A stretch of 64,000 nucleotides of DNA from Diphasiastrum complanatum (Eukaryota; Streptophyta; Lycopodiopsida; Lycopodiales; Lycopodiaceae), in NCBI GenBank assembly GCA_029204225.1, contig CM055111.1:3395246-3459245 (forward strand), written 5' to 3'. Positions 10,646 through 22,508 of this stretch are shown piece after piece. Under the pieces are notes generated by a model. That model worked only from the letters and a program-made list of their open reading frames with translations. It did not search any database and was not told the origin of the DNA. Each line of letters opens with the position of its first letter. Within the stretch, counting starts at the first letter, position 1. The position numbers and the translations under genes are program-made.

Positions 10646-11830
10646 TCCTATAAAATAGGAGATTTGGAATTTGTCTCATATGAAAGCTATGTACAATGGA
10701 TCTGAACTTTGCACTGGCATTTTCACACATGTGGATAGGTCATTACACGTGTGGATACACATAGATATCAAACCAATACCTTAATCAAGGTGAAAATTGT
10801 CAAATCTAACAAGATGTATGATTCAAGTGTCCTAATCTATAATGCCAAAGTAATGCCTTATTGACAAGAATAGAGGTCTTCAAGGCTTGACTTCTATCGG
10901 AATAACAATGAGTCAGTCTATATAAGTATCCATGCCGCTTGCTGAGTGCAAGGATCTTACTTGTCCTATCGATAATTCGGTACTGATCAGACTCAAACTC
11001 TACCCTATGACCTAAATCAGTACTTCTACTTACCGATAACAGATTCATAGAGAGTTTAGGTACATACAAAACATTTGATAGTGGTTTGATTTGATCATGT
11101 TGGAACTTCAATCTTATAGTGCCTTCACCTTTGATAGTATGTGTGCTATCGTCACCAACATGAACTAATTTCTTTGTACTGTAAGGCATATAGGAGTGAA
11201 AATGCTCACGATGATTGGTCATATGTTGAGTAGCTCCCCGAATCTAGAAACAAGAAATTATCAACTTGCGTCTTTTGGTCTTTGATCATAAACGCTCCTT
11301 CGTCCATGTTGATTGTAGGAGATTGAGATGATACTACGACTACATTTGCCTATTGATCTAGTTGGTTATTGGCATTTTTTTCTTTTAGAATTCTGTAACC
11401 CTGAATCTCATGATTACTGTGTTTGCAATACTTATAGAACTTCTTCTTCTTTGACTGTGGATTTAATAATTGCTCTTGACTTTGTGTCAGCTTTTGATTC
11501 GATGTGGACTGCTTAGAGCTTTTGTTCTTCTGTCGCTTAGAACCTTTATTGACATATAGGGCGTGAGATGATGAAGTCGAAGAGGTGTCTTCACTTCTTT
11601 GATTATCTTCTTGCAACAACATAGTGATAACTCTAGTGAGAGATAAATTTGAGTGTGTCAATATGATCATCACCTAGTTTATATACGTAGAAGGCAAGCT
11701 TGATAGCAATTTCATAATTGCATCTTGATCGTCAATGGTTGATGTGACATTTGCCATCTATTGTAAGAGATTGTTAAACTGGTTAACGTGATTTTGAAGT
11801 GAATCACCATTTCACATCTTGAGTGCAAAG
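10646..11830 (-). pseudogene. Ty1/copia A: gag C-terminus, protease end, pre-integrase
   Basis: From 11830 downward: gag (LLSSLPSTYIN, LSLTRVITMLLQED), a basic linker, a defective zinc knuckle (YKYCKHSNHEIQGYR), then protease C-terminal and GAG-pre-integrase blocks (LSNVLYVPKLSMNLLSVS; LWHYRLGHLNH) down to about 10806. The protease active site DSG is not visible, and integrase and RT are missing after about 10800. The gag start is missing because the B LTR inserted at 11831. The sequence from 10646 to 10806 is LTR-like. Confidence 0.75.
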
Positions 11831-12314
11831 TGATGCAAAAAATAATGATGGAACGCAAATTGCAAATATCAATCAAGCTCTGAAACAAAACGAAACGAAA
11901 CGAAGCAAAACTAGGCAAAGTGAGATACACATGCGATAGTAGACAATAGTTCATTCAAGATCAGACAAAATTGAGAGTGATATGTGCATAATAGCTATAG
12001 TATCATCTATTGATCCTCTTGATTTCGAGGGTTGTATGACAGACCCACACAACGCACTGGCGTGAGAGAGAATAGTGTTCTCTCAGGGGTAGTATCTCAC
12101 TTACTAGCGGACTTCTTGGATCTCTATAGATCCTGCTTACAAAGTTGTCTCGCTCACAGGTGGACTTCTATTCTGTATATTTTCTATCTACTACTGTATG
12201 TATTTTATACATCTAGTAATTGAATACATTCAGAGTAGCATATCTGATTAGATAGATTAAACAATTTATAACTAATCATGGATTAAAGAGAGGTGGATTA
12301 GGCATGTCCTAACG
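11831..12314 (-). repeat. 3' LTR of copia B (left arm)
   Basis: The LTR is bounded by TGATGCAAAA (LTR end ...TGCATCA in minus sense) and CGTTAGGAC (start, T to C mutated), with a purine tract (GGAAGAA) just outside. Relative to the right arm it lacks the segment equivalent to about 31385-31925. It sits in the gag of copia A. Confidence 0.75.
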
Positions 12315-12569
12315 TTCTTCCACTGACGTCATCATATCATATCAAGATTTTTTGAACTTCATAGTACTTGCATGATCTTCATGATCCTTTGGAGCGTGAA
12401 GGTCATAAGATGTCGCAAAGATTTTCATGTCGCTTTGAGTCGTTTGACTTTCACGTCGTCTGACTTTCTCCTGTTGTATCACGAACATTTTTCTTTCACG
12501 AACATTTCACGTTCGTGTCTTTTTGTTAGGATGTTCGCGAACATTTTTGCTTTGTGTCTTTTCGTCAAA
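12315..12569 (-). other. 3' untranslated part of copia B
   Basis: No frame is visible. Short direct repeats of 'cgaacatttttctttcacgaac' type occur around 12480-12550. The mirror sequence is at 30728-30982. Confidence 0.5.
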
Positions 12570-15500
12570 CTAAGAGCTCAAAGCTAGCAAAGCTTTTGTA
12601 ATAGAAACGTTTTTTTTTTTCAGGTCCCTCTCAAAGCGTGGTAGCTTGATGACTCCAAGGCTGCTCCTCTGTTTCTCGAACAGACCTTTGTCTAAGGCCT
12701 TTGTGAAAATGTTAGCCACCATTTCCTTTGTTCCAATGAAAATAGTGTGCAGTATCTTCTTCCCGATCAGATCCCTTATCAAGTGATACTTGATTGCGAT
12801 GTGTTTTGTTCTTGAGTGAAACACAAGATCCTTTGTCGGATGTATTATCCATCTTCAAAATCAAAGGCTCATTTCTTGTTTTTCCCAGTTCGTCAAGGAA
12901 CTATTTGAGCCAAATGATTTCATTAGCCATCTTTGCTACTGCAACGTACTCTACTTCGCAGGATGACTAAGCCACAATGGTCTGCTTCTTACTGACCCAG
13001 AGAATTGCTACTCCTGACGCGATGGTGCATCCTCCTGAGACACTTTTGCAGTCGTCCTTGAGAGATGCCTAGCTAGCATCACTGTAGGAATGCATCTGGA
13101 ACCCTGCATCATGAGAATAACACACCAAAAAAAAAAATTTGTTAATTGAAGGTATTGCAAAATTCATTTCGCAATATTCCAATGAGTTGAGCTTGGATTC
13201 GTATATAATTGGCTTATCTTGAACACGGCATAAGCAATGTCAGGACGTGTGTTATCTACAAGGTACATCAGCGATCCAATCAGCTTTCTATATGGTGTAA
13301 GATGCATCAATTCTCTTTTTTCTTAAGTCTTCGAACAGTCTTTATTTGTCGCGGCTGTTCCTGCAAGCATTAGAGTATTTGTTCCTTTGCAACTCAGCAT
13401 CCCAAAATCTTCTAGGATTTTCTGGGTATATCTGGACTAATGAAGGTACAATTTGCCTCCCTCATAGTCCCTGTCAATCTGTAAGCCAAGATAACATCTG
13501 GCTCTCAAAATGTTTTGAGATGTCATACTTCATCTCAGCAATAAGTTCTTCACTTTTATAGAATATCAAAGTGTCGTCCACATATACAACTACAATGATG
13601 ATCTTCTCATCTATAATTCTTACATAAACATTGGAATCAGCCATTAGTGGCTTAAATCCCAAGGATTTTAGGACTTAATCTTTCTTCTTATACCATTGTC
13701 GTGTTGATTGCTTTAGACCATAGATACTCCTGTGCATTCTACATGCATAAGTGGGAAGTGAATTTGAAATGTAGCTTGGCGGTTGATCCATGTAGACCTC
13801 TTCATCTAGCTCACCATGCAAGAACATTGTTTTCTCTTCCTTGACGTGAATCCTTAGATCATAAGCAGCTGCATATGCAAACAATAGACGTAGAGATGAA
13901 CGTTTCACGACAAAAGAGAAGGTCTCAGCATAGTCAATAACATACCTCTGAGAAAATCCCTTCGCTACAAGTCTAGCTTTATACTTAGAAATATCTCCAT
14001 TTGGTCCATACTTCAGCTTGTATAGCCACTTTCATTTTACAGTCTTTCGCTTGTATATTAATGGCTGCAACGTCCAGACCTGATTCTTCCTCATGGATTC
14101 CATCTCCTCATTCATGGCTTGGATCCATTTGTCCTTCTCTAGACATTCAATTGCTTCATGGAATGTTTGTGGTTCTCCACTGAATCTATAAAACTCTTCT
14201 GATGCAGAAGCTGAACTGCCTGGCACAGATCTTGCTGGCGCTCTTCGTTCTCTTGTCGATCTTTTAGGAGATCCTTCTGGAACTGCGATGCTCTTGCCTT
14301 TATATGCTCTGCTAGGTCCGAAACCATTTCGGTTTATAGGTACTAAAGCAGTAGGCTAGCTTGCGAATCTTTCCTTGTCTAATTTGTCACTCGAATGAGG
14401 TGCGACTCAAACATCTTCGTTTGATGTTCATCCTCTGCTCCCTCTGTCATAGCTGGTAGATCATAGTACTGTCTTCCAAGGAATTCATAACTGACAAGAT
14501 CATTGTTGGCCATTGTTCTGCTCTCATCAAATTTGACATCTCTGACTCTCTTCATTGTGTTTGTCTCTGGCATATAGACTCTGTAGTATGATGAATGATT
14601 GTCATATCCTACAAGATATCCTTGTTCTACTTTCTCATCAAGTTTTTTTCAAAGCTTATCAGGAACATGTGCATAAGCTGCACAACCAAAGATTCGGATG
14701 TGAGTCAAATTGGTTTTTCTACCCCACCATAATTCGTGTGTTGTCGTGTGAGGAACACCAGATTTTCCTGTCCTATTCTGAATATAAGCAGTTGTAGCTA
14801 CTGCTTCAGCCCATAGCACTCTTGGAGCCTTCGAATAGGCCATCATGCACCTGGCAGCTTCCATTAGAGTCATGTTCTTTCTTTCTACAACACCGTTGTG
14901 CTGCGGTGTATAAGATGCAGTTATTTAGTGAATGATTCCACGATCATTGCAGAAACCGGTGAATCGATTTGAGATGTATTCTACACCCCGATCTGTTTTG
15001 ATCTGCTTCACTTAATTTCCAGTGCATCTTTCTACCCAGTTCACATACTCCGTGAACTTGTCAAATGCTTCTGATTTATTATGAATAAAGTAGATTTTGG
15101 CAAATTTACTGTAATCATCAATAAAGGTTATATAATACTTTGAGCCTCTTACCGAGATCACGCTTAAAGGTCCACAGATGTCTGAATGTACAAGCTCCAG
15201 AATCTTTGTAGCTCTGTAGGAGTCTTTGACAAAAGGAGTACGTGACATCTTACACTTCATACATGCATCACAGGTCATCGAACTGGTTGCATTCGAGATG
15301 CTCACCCCTGTGATTGCTCCATGATGGCTTGCTTGATATAGTGCCATTGAATTCATATGGCATAGTCTCTTGTGCCATAGAGTATCTGGCGAATCATCAT
15401 GAGTCTGATGCACTTGATTTGTAGATAGGCGTACCTTCAAGTGATATAGGTTGCCTTTTCTTCTACCTTGAGTGATAAGTGTACTGATACTTACATCAAC

Positions 15501-15910
15501 AACGTTGCATGCTTCATCTGAGAACATTACATGCATCCCTTCATCAACTATTCTTGCAACTGGTAGCAAGTCCTACTGCATCGTAGGCACGAACAAAACA
15601 TCTTCGAGTCGTCTGTCTCTACCGTTAGTGTTGAGCCATAGTGGACCAATACCATTCACTTGATGCTTTGATCCATCTCCAAGAATGATAAATCTTGATG
15701 GATCTACACTTCAAAAATCAGACATGATCCGTCTTGATGTAATGAAGTGTGAGGTAGCTCCTAAATCAACAATTACCTCATGTGTCTCAGGTGTTGATAC
15801 TGCACACATGTCTGCATAGATGTAGGCGGTCAAATTTCTGTGATTCGATCTTTCTTCGCCCATCTTTGAGCTCTCTGGCTCTTCGACATAGGACAGACTA
15901 TTATTGTTCT
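12570..15910 (-). pseudogene. Ty1/copia B polyprotein, left copy (protease, integrase, RT, RNase H)
   Basis: From 15910 down: protease region and RLEDVLFVPT, pre-integrase LWHKRLCHMNSMALYQ, zinc finger MTCDACMKCKM, integrase LVHSDICGPL and YYITFIDDYSKFAKIYF, WAEAVATTAYIQNRTGKS, IRIFGCAAYAHVPDKL, RT (WIQAMNEEMESMRKNQVW; FLHGELDEEVYMDQPP; YGLKQSTRQWYKK; VYVDDTLIF, intact YVDD box), and RNase H with HSRTKHIAIKYHLIRDLI, MVANIFTKALDK. It keeps the integrase core that the right copy has lost. Several stops and frameshifts break it. The gag part upstream of 15910 has been replaced by unrelated sequence, and there is no 5' LTR. Confidence 0.85.
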
Positions 15911-16045
15911 GAAAGGTTTAACCTAGACAATGTGCTTTATGCTCCATCTATCACCAAAAACTTGCTTGGTGCTAGTCAATTGATGTGGATAATGGTTATG
16001 ATGTCCACTTCAAGCATGGTTTTTGCTCTATAATTTGCACTTGGT
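15911..16045 (+). pseudogene. Small copia protease-region fragment
   Basis: The plus strand reads RFNLDNVLYAPSITKNLLGAS followed by DNGYDVHFKHGF in the next frame. This is the VLYVP..xxLLS motif between protease and pre-integrase of Ty1/copia. It lies in the opposite orientation to its neighbours on both sides and marks the inner breakpoint of the left arm. Confidence 0.6.
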
Positions 16046-16158
16046 GTCACCTCCTTTGTCATCAAAGCCCTTTAATTAGACATCACACAAGTATAAAGCT
16101 TATAAATTTGACCTTAAGACATCTCCCTTCTTTATGTAACAAGCATCTCCATCAAACT

Positions 16159-17090
16159 CTACTTGATGTCCATTGTCATTTGTCCAACACCAAGAAGACT
16201 CTTTGAAAGTGAAGGAATGTACAATACATTTTCAAGTCTTGATTTTCTTGTATTTGAGAGAACAAGAGAAATAGAGCCAATACATTCAATGACACACTCA
16301 CCATCATTTGTTGTATAGATCACTTGCTTGACTCCATCATAAGTGACTAAGGAAGATAAGAATTCTGTATGACTAGTCATATGAGAACTAGCTCGACTAT
16401 CAATCCACCATGACTCTTTGTCACTTTCTCTTGAGATAAGACTTGAAGACATCATAAGAGTATCAAAAACTTCATTAGTAGCATCTTTGTCATTAGTAAA
16501 GTTTCTTTGCTTGCTATCTTCTAATTGCTTTCTTTTCTTTTTAGCATTCATTAGCAAAATGACACTTTTTGCCACAATAAAAGCACTTGAGTTTAGACTT
16601 ATCCTTCTTACCACCATAAGAGGATGTTGCCATTGCCTTTGGTGAAGCGTGCCTCTACATGGTAGAAGTAGGTTCACTTCTTGACTTGATATTAGAAACC
16701 CTATCCTCTTCGGCCACCAACACCTCTTGCAACTGTTCAGTACATGGCAAAGTTCTATGAATAGAAAAACTTTGAACAAGATTAGCATAGCCCTCTCCTA
16801 AGCCATTAAGAAGAACTTGAACAATATCAATGTTACCAATAGCATCGCCAACACATGCTGAGTCACCATTAAAAGATTTAACCCTCATCACATAAGAGTG
16901 AGCACTTTCACCTTCTTTTTGATAGCTTTGAAGAATTCTTCTTCTTAGAGTGAGAACCCTAGATGTGGACTTTGACTCATAAATCTTTTGAAGAGTCCTC
17001 CATGCCTCATAAGATGAAGTACAAGCTCCTGCCTCTTTGAGAAGCTCATTCAAGATATTCATCTTGATGATGTGTAAAGACATCTTCGCC
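16159..17090 (-). pseudogene. Ty1/copia F: gag and protease
   Basis: The minus strand from 17083 gives a gag domain (EAWRTLQKIYESKSTSRVL; LRRRILQSYQKEGESAHSY; DIVQVLLNGLGEGYANLVQ), a zinc knuckle with a substituted position (CFYCGKKCHFANEC), then protease with the active-site serine pair altered (WWIDSRASSHMTSH, DSR for DSG) and LENVLYIPSLSKSLLGVGQ. It stops near 16160 before pre-integrase. The gag is related to that of copias C and D but is not the same copy. The DSR change and frameshifts make it inactive. Confidence 0.8.
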
Positions 17091-17275
17091 TTCCTTCGAT
17101 AAATGATTTGATCTTAGACAATATCAGGTTCCTCTTCAATACATAACACAAGATTTATCATATCATTCATAGTTAGCAATAACACTCTAGTGATACAATT
17201 TGGGAATTGTAGTCGAATAGAGCCTTGGTCCATGACTTTGTGTGAGCTCGAGTCTCCAAAAAAAATGTACTTTGA

Positions 17276-18314
17276 TCATGTTGTTATGAGGTTTGAGAAT
17301 AGGTTCTTACATGGTGTCATGTGTTGTGAAGCACCTAAATCAAGATACCATTCACAAATATTTTGCTTGGTTGATCGTGTACCACAGTGCCTTCTCATCT
17401 TCTTGGGAATTTTTGACAGAGTTAGAATCTCCATCTTGGTGCTGCTGCATCTTCTTCCTCGCTTCAGTGTGCTTGAGGATACAACAATCTTTGATGTCGT
17501 GATCTCTTGCAGTATCTTCAAAAGATTTTGGTCGTGGCTGGTTGTTGTTGTTAATTTACTAAGAAAGTTTGAGCTTTTAGTAAAAGTTGTGGCTACCTTT
17601 ACAAATTAAGCCATTGCTATTCTACCAACAGTCAAGCTCGAATTGAATCTGGCTGCTCCACCTTCATCTTTTTGTCCTTGAAGTTCTTCTTCTTGGACTG
17701 CTGCTTATTAGAGTACAATGCCCTTGATTTGGTACTTTTTGTAGTAAAGCTCTTTCTCCTAACTTCTTCTTGCAATAGACTTGCTATCAACTTCTAGAGT
17801 GATAGCGCATGAGTATGGGTCAAGAGTAATACTAGGTTGCCATAAGAGGATGGAAGACAAGAAGAGACATTGTTGAGTCTTCTTCAGAAATAGGAGAACC
17901 TATTGCAGCTAGTTGATTCAGCAATCGTTTGAACTCATTCAAATGATCATTGACTAAGGTGCCTTCACTCATTTTGAGTGTAAGGACCTTTTTTTTCAGA
18001 AAGAGATGAGTCAATACATCTGAAGTCTCATAGATACTTGTGAAGATATCCCATGCTTCTTTGGAGGTGTTATTGTTTGACACATGAGCAATCTGAGTGT
18101 CTTTCAGATTCAAGGATACAATGGCAAGAGCTTTGCCATCCTTTGCTTCCCATCTTGGAACCATTTCAAGTTCTACTGGTCTGGCTATAGAACCATTTAC
18201 GTATCCCCATAGCTCCTTTTCAATAAGATCATCCTCATCTTGAATTTCCACATTTGAAAATCATCTTCGGTGAACTTGTTGATCAAGCGGATCTCTGAGA
18301 TTGAATATTCCATT
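17276..18314 (-). pseudogene. Ty1/copia G: gag and protease
   Basis: The minus strand from 18314 starts MEYSISEIRLINKFTEDDF and runs into the UBN2-type gag (ELWGYVNGSIARP; WEAKDGKALAIVSLNLKD; EAWDIFTSIYETSDVLTHL; MSEGTLVNDHLNEFKRL; then SPISEED). Basic sequence with a run of K/N follows, and near 17400 comes a protease start, CEWYLDLGASQHMTPCKN (DLG for DSG). Frameshifts occur near 17830 and 17640. Integrase and RT are absent. The gag lineage differs from that of F, C and D. Confidence 0.75.
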
Positions 18315-19079
18315 ATGATCGATGAACAGAGATTGAACACAAAACAAGGTCTATGCCACAGCGGAAATGGAGGCCGTTGTCCCAACAGATGAAAATAATA
18401 AACAGTGATAATTGATGATAAGGATCTAGATTTCTTAGAGAACGGAGTGATAGAGCAGTTCTAATTGTGTTGATTAATGAGTATAAGTGTAGGTGTCATA
18501 GACAACCATAGAGAGAGATTGCATAAACAATTAGGCGTCTGAGATAGCCATGTAGTTCTCTGATATTGATATTTTGATATAAAGAAATGCTAAACAATTA
18601 AGCATCAAAGACAGCCATACATTTCTTCGTTTATGATACTTGCGGAATAAGAGTGAGAGATAATTAAAATTCAACAAGAATGCAATGAGATAGAACAATA
18701 GCGAATCTATATATTCAATGTTGTAATAACAAATATCAGATCACAAGACAATTGCGATGATAAGCGCATGATCCTACCTACAGAAACAAATCAATTTTTA
18801 TAGACTGAATATTTACTGTCTCTCTATATTCTCTAACTTTGAGGAGTCACATACTATGAAGATTTGTTTTTGGTCGTTTGATCTTTGTCGTATCTTCCAC
18901 ACACCTTTCTCCAGTCCCTCATTTACATATATATAGCTATTGGATGATCTTGTGTTATTCTAACTTTACAATTACAAGATCGTTAACAGTTGTTTAACTG
19001 ATCAATTAGGTCAATTATTATTGGAGTGTGATGACGTAGATAGTCTATACGTGAAATCCTATGCAAATATGCACAGTGT
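18315..19079 (-). repeat. Probable leader/LTR of copia G
   Basis: The segment lies just upstream of the G gag start. It holds repeated phrases (tgagatagccatgtagttctctg and gacagccatacatttcttcg) and a TATATATA box near 18928 in the correct orientation. No clear primer site was seen ('tatgccacagcgg' lies where one is expected), so boundaries are not set. Confidence 0.35.
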
Positions 19080-20550
19080 CGCATTTTTCACATTTTTCGG
19101 GAAAATGCGATATTCTCCGGAATGGCCAGAAATCTCCAGTTAGCACTTGTCTCACATTTTTCGCAAATACTCAGAATGACCCGAAAGTGAAGTAGAAGAC
19201 TTTGTCGGGTTTTTTGCCATTTTCGTCTGTCGAAGTTTGCGAGTTAAAATGTAGATTATTCCGACAAATAGTTCAAAAATGAAGACTTCTTTGAGAGAGT
19301 GATTTACATAGAGGAAAAGGAGGGCTGTTAGGATGAGTAGGTGTAAGATTAAATTCCAACACGTCGCACTCCCAATACAGGCAACAGCCTTGTTGGTCAC
19401 CACATGTTTGATCGTCAGCTCCGCTCATGTCGACAAGATCTCCAAAATCTCCTTTCGATACCTTCTTTTCTATTTCCATACTCACTCTACCCATCTCCTA
19501 CCCACATACAATTGGGCCCACCTAGTCTACAAAGAGCTATATTTTGCTCTTAACAAACCCAATAAATCACTACTGGTGGCTTACAAACCGACATTATTCT
19601 ACCCAAACTTCCTGACACCCATCCCCACCCTGCAAAACCCACTGCCAGTTGCCAAGCCCTTTCTGTTGGAAATTAAGCCCAGAGTTGTCTCCTTGGTGAA
19701 TGTCTAATTCCTATTTCATGATTCTTCGTGCATGCTTATTGATCATTGATCTAGGGTTAGGTGAAACCTATTTTTGGTTCAAAGTCTGCTCATTTAATAC
19801 CTGCAAGAATCATAACTTAGATAGCCAAACTATTTGAAGAACATCCACAACGGCTTCCGGTTGATCTCCAGCAAAGGGTAACCAATCCTGTCATAATTTC
19901 AAGTTCAAATGTTAAGTTTAATAAGTTGAAGTCATTGAAGACTTGGCCATCTTCAAAGACTTCCACAAAACTTGCATTTAGAACAAGTCTGCAGATTTAC
20001 ACTACTTTTTCAACAGTCTGTAGAAATACACTAAGTGTCGCACAGTTCACATTTTTCGCACATACTCGAAAACTGTGACACTTGCCTTCTACTTCTTCCG
20101 ATCAATTATTTTGAAGAATTCAACTTGTTCACAGTTTAAAAGTTTAACTATTTTCAACACCTTCAACTTTTTTGCATTTTCCTTAAAATGCGAAGAGAGA
20201 GAGAAAATTCCTGAAGGTCCTCTACTTTTAAGGGTAAACTGTTAAAGGCACCTTCGCCTTGTTTTTTAGGACATTTTCAACTTTTTAAGGACACCTTAAA
20301 CTATTTACGGGCACCTTCGGCTTTTCCGCAAAATTTCAAAAAGAGAGAAAAATGCCGAAGGTCATCTATTTTGAACAAGGAACATTCTTAGCCACTTCCC
20401 AAAATTTGCGAAGTGAGAGAAAGCCACTTCACTCAAAATGCGAATTGAGAGAATTTGCGACATCCTTGTCCGCATCAACGTTCCTGATTTGTTGGCCGTA
20501 TATACTATGTATAGTTGTCACAATGGCCAAATACTTCCAAGTACAATGAC
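19080..20550. other. Unassigned stretch with short dispersed motifs
   Basis: I recognise no gene. The phrase 'cacatttttcgc' with 'actc' occurs at about 19090, 19155 and 20050. 'gcgaagagagagaga' with 'ctgaaggtcctcta' near 20186 recurs 145 bases later as 'aaaagagagaaaaatgccgaaggtc'. A 124 codon open frame (19333-19707, plus) has no recognisable motif and a composition typical of non-coding DNA. A non-autonomous DNA element is possible but no ends were found. Confidence 0.3.
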
Positions 20551-21125
20551 TTACCTAATTAGGTGACAAACATTTAATGTAGTTAATACATTGATGCAAT
20601 CTATAAGTAGATCATCCCAGCATAGATTACTTGAGTCGCTCCGTCCATGAGACGTATTATTTGAGCCTCCCAGTTACACCGTCATTGTTGGTTGTAATTG
20701 CTATTCGTGCTTCAATGTAATATAGCAGCAACATGCTTTTCTATCTGTGTATATTGTACATGAATGCTTGTTGTGATTGAATGCACTTTATCGTTGTTTG
20801 ATCGCGCTTGTTTACTCACTCTGATCAGAACACGGACATCTACAACTCCTCAGTTTCTGATCAGACGATGGTTGTCTTTGACGCCTAAGGAACTCGCGAT
20901 ATCATACTGCTTTTCATTTATTATAGAACCATACTTCACATTGAATCTGATTTCAGTAATACCACACACAAACCATTTCTAATCTCTTCGGTGGACTGTA
21001 CTCTCATTTTTGAGAGTATGAATTAATTTTTAAGATCTTGTTGGGCAATTAGAACACTTAAAGCTCTGATCATATTTAGCATAAGCTTTCTATTAGACTA
21101 TTTTTGCATCTAGCAGCTGATTGTA
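20551..21125 (+). other. LTR-like sequence of unknown type
   Basis: The stretch begins near TGACTTACCTAATTAGGTGA and contains 'ctataagtag' in a promoter-like position (about 20598). A homopurine-poor end precedes the ORF at 21126. No primer site or second LTR was found. Being the 5' LTR of whatever encodes the coiled-coil ORF is possible but unproven. Confidence 0.25.
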
Positions 21126-22508
21126 GTGGGAGAGATGTTCCACAAATTTCCTGCTCTCTTCTCCATTCGCGTTCTTCTATCTCCATTGCCCCCATCACTT
21201 TTCACCCTTCTTGCCACTTCTAGTGTTCAAAGCCCCTCTCAATCCTGTCAGTCCCAATTACCAATCCATGACACTGCCACCACCGCCCAATCTTCTCCCA
21301 CCCCTCAGACGTCCTCACCCCTTTCTCCCTGACTTTTTGAGCAGCGTCCATGGAATCTGGCCGAGTGTTTTTGCCCCATCTCAGCCCATGGATGTTTATG
21401 CTACCCATGCTGTGCAGGCTGTAGTTGCAGCCCAACACCAAGTCAATGTGGTTTGCTAGAACGTTAGCCAATTGGAAAACTAGGACACAATCGAGCTCCA
21501 AGAGCGTGACGATTGGGGATGCATCAAAAAGATGACGATTGGGGATGTTTATGCTACCCATGCTGTGCAGGCTGTAGTTGCAGCCCAACACCAAGTCAAT
21601 GTGGTTTGCCAGACCATGAGCCAATTGGAAAACTAGCACATCACTGAGCTCCAAGAGCATGACGATTGGGCATGCATCAAAAAGATGATCTCCAGGCGAA
21701 GGCCGACATTGTTGGCTAGCTGACTCAACAGATGAATGACGCTGAGGACGTTAATAAAAAACTTCAGCAAGAAAATAAAAAAATTCAAAAAATTAATAAA
21801 GAGAAGGACGTGGACATTGAGAAGTTCTGCACTCATTTCAATAAACTCGAAGTGTCTCTGGCTATTGAGCGCAAGCTATCCCAAGCCTATTCCGACTCTG
21901 GCCATGTATTGTAGACCAGCTATGGGTCTCCCAACGAGACTATTTGTCCCTCCTACAACAATTGGATATCCTAAAAAATAAGCCTTATGAGCAAGCCATC
22001 CAGACTATTATCGCCCAACAGATCGACTACAGCCAGCAGCAAGTCGACGGCCTGAAGAGCCATGTCGCATCGTCGAATTTCTTTCTTCCATCATCCGAGA
22101 CTCTCAGTGACACCAAAGATGCCCAAATTGAAATCGACTCCCCATCTAGTACATCTCATCAATACAAGATGGTGGAGCATTATAAGGCCCAATATCCTCA
22201 ATTAAAGTCCAATATTGGTGCCTTAAAAGATAACTATGAATCAGCACCCCAAAGATGCGCTTGAAATCTCAAATCTTCGGGCCAAATATGCGGAATTAGC
22301 TGAGGAGATTACAACTCTAGAGCAAATGGTTGATGTCAAGGACCATGCCATGAGGCAATTCACCGAACTAAGCATGGACCCAAGCAACAACTTCTCTCTA
22401 GAATTGAAACATCACTCTGTGCTGATCTCGCATCAGATTGGCCTTGATGGAACCAGCCTTTCTGACTTGAGTGCTATTCCATTACAAAACTCGCACATTG
22501 AAATATAA
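21126..22508 (+). pseudogene. Degenerate coiled-coil protein ORF, unknown family
   Basis: Pieces in alternating frames form one protein: MGEMFHKFPALFSIR, a Pro/Ser-rich stretch, a duplicated block (DVYATHAVQAVVAAQHQVNVV, then SQLEN and ELQEHDDW), a strong coiled coil (VNKKLQQENKKIQKINKEKD; EVSLAIERKLSQAYSDSGH), LLQQLDILKNKPYEQAIQTI, a Ser-rich linker, ISNLRAKYAELAEEITTLEQ and the C-terminal end LQNSHIEI. Stops and at least four frameshifts break it. The last 60 codons are repeated at 1756-1938. I do not recognise the family. The heptads suggest a self-assembling protein and a gag-like role is conceivable. Confidence 0.5.
21391..21696 (+). repeat. In-frame 153 bp tandem duplication
   Basis: 'gatgtttatgctacccatgc' occurs at 21391 and again at 21544, and the sequence stays alike for the whole 153 bases (51 codons). 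Both copies carry a stop after SQLEN, and the first has another after NVVC. Confidence 0.85.

Larger units (their letters stand above)
4008..15910. repeat. Left arm of a ~12 kb inverted repeat
   Basis: Read in reverse complement, this arm matches 27651-40345 in order: B-family copia pol, B LTR, copia A gag/pre-integrase, TIR element M, LTR retrotransposon R with its ISWI fragment and long ORF, and an outer LTR-like end. The outer breakpoint is at 'tctagacat' (4008), the inner one just after 'actattattgttct' (15910). In a comparable stretch of integrase I count about 15 differences in about 145 residues, so the arms are clearly diverged and not identical. Confidence 0.9.

Noticed and set aside
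21220-21660. 146 codon minus-strand ORF with a repeated LANHIDLVLGCNYSLHSMGS block
   Set aside because: It is the antisense of the 153 base tandem duplication in the coiled-coil ORF.
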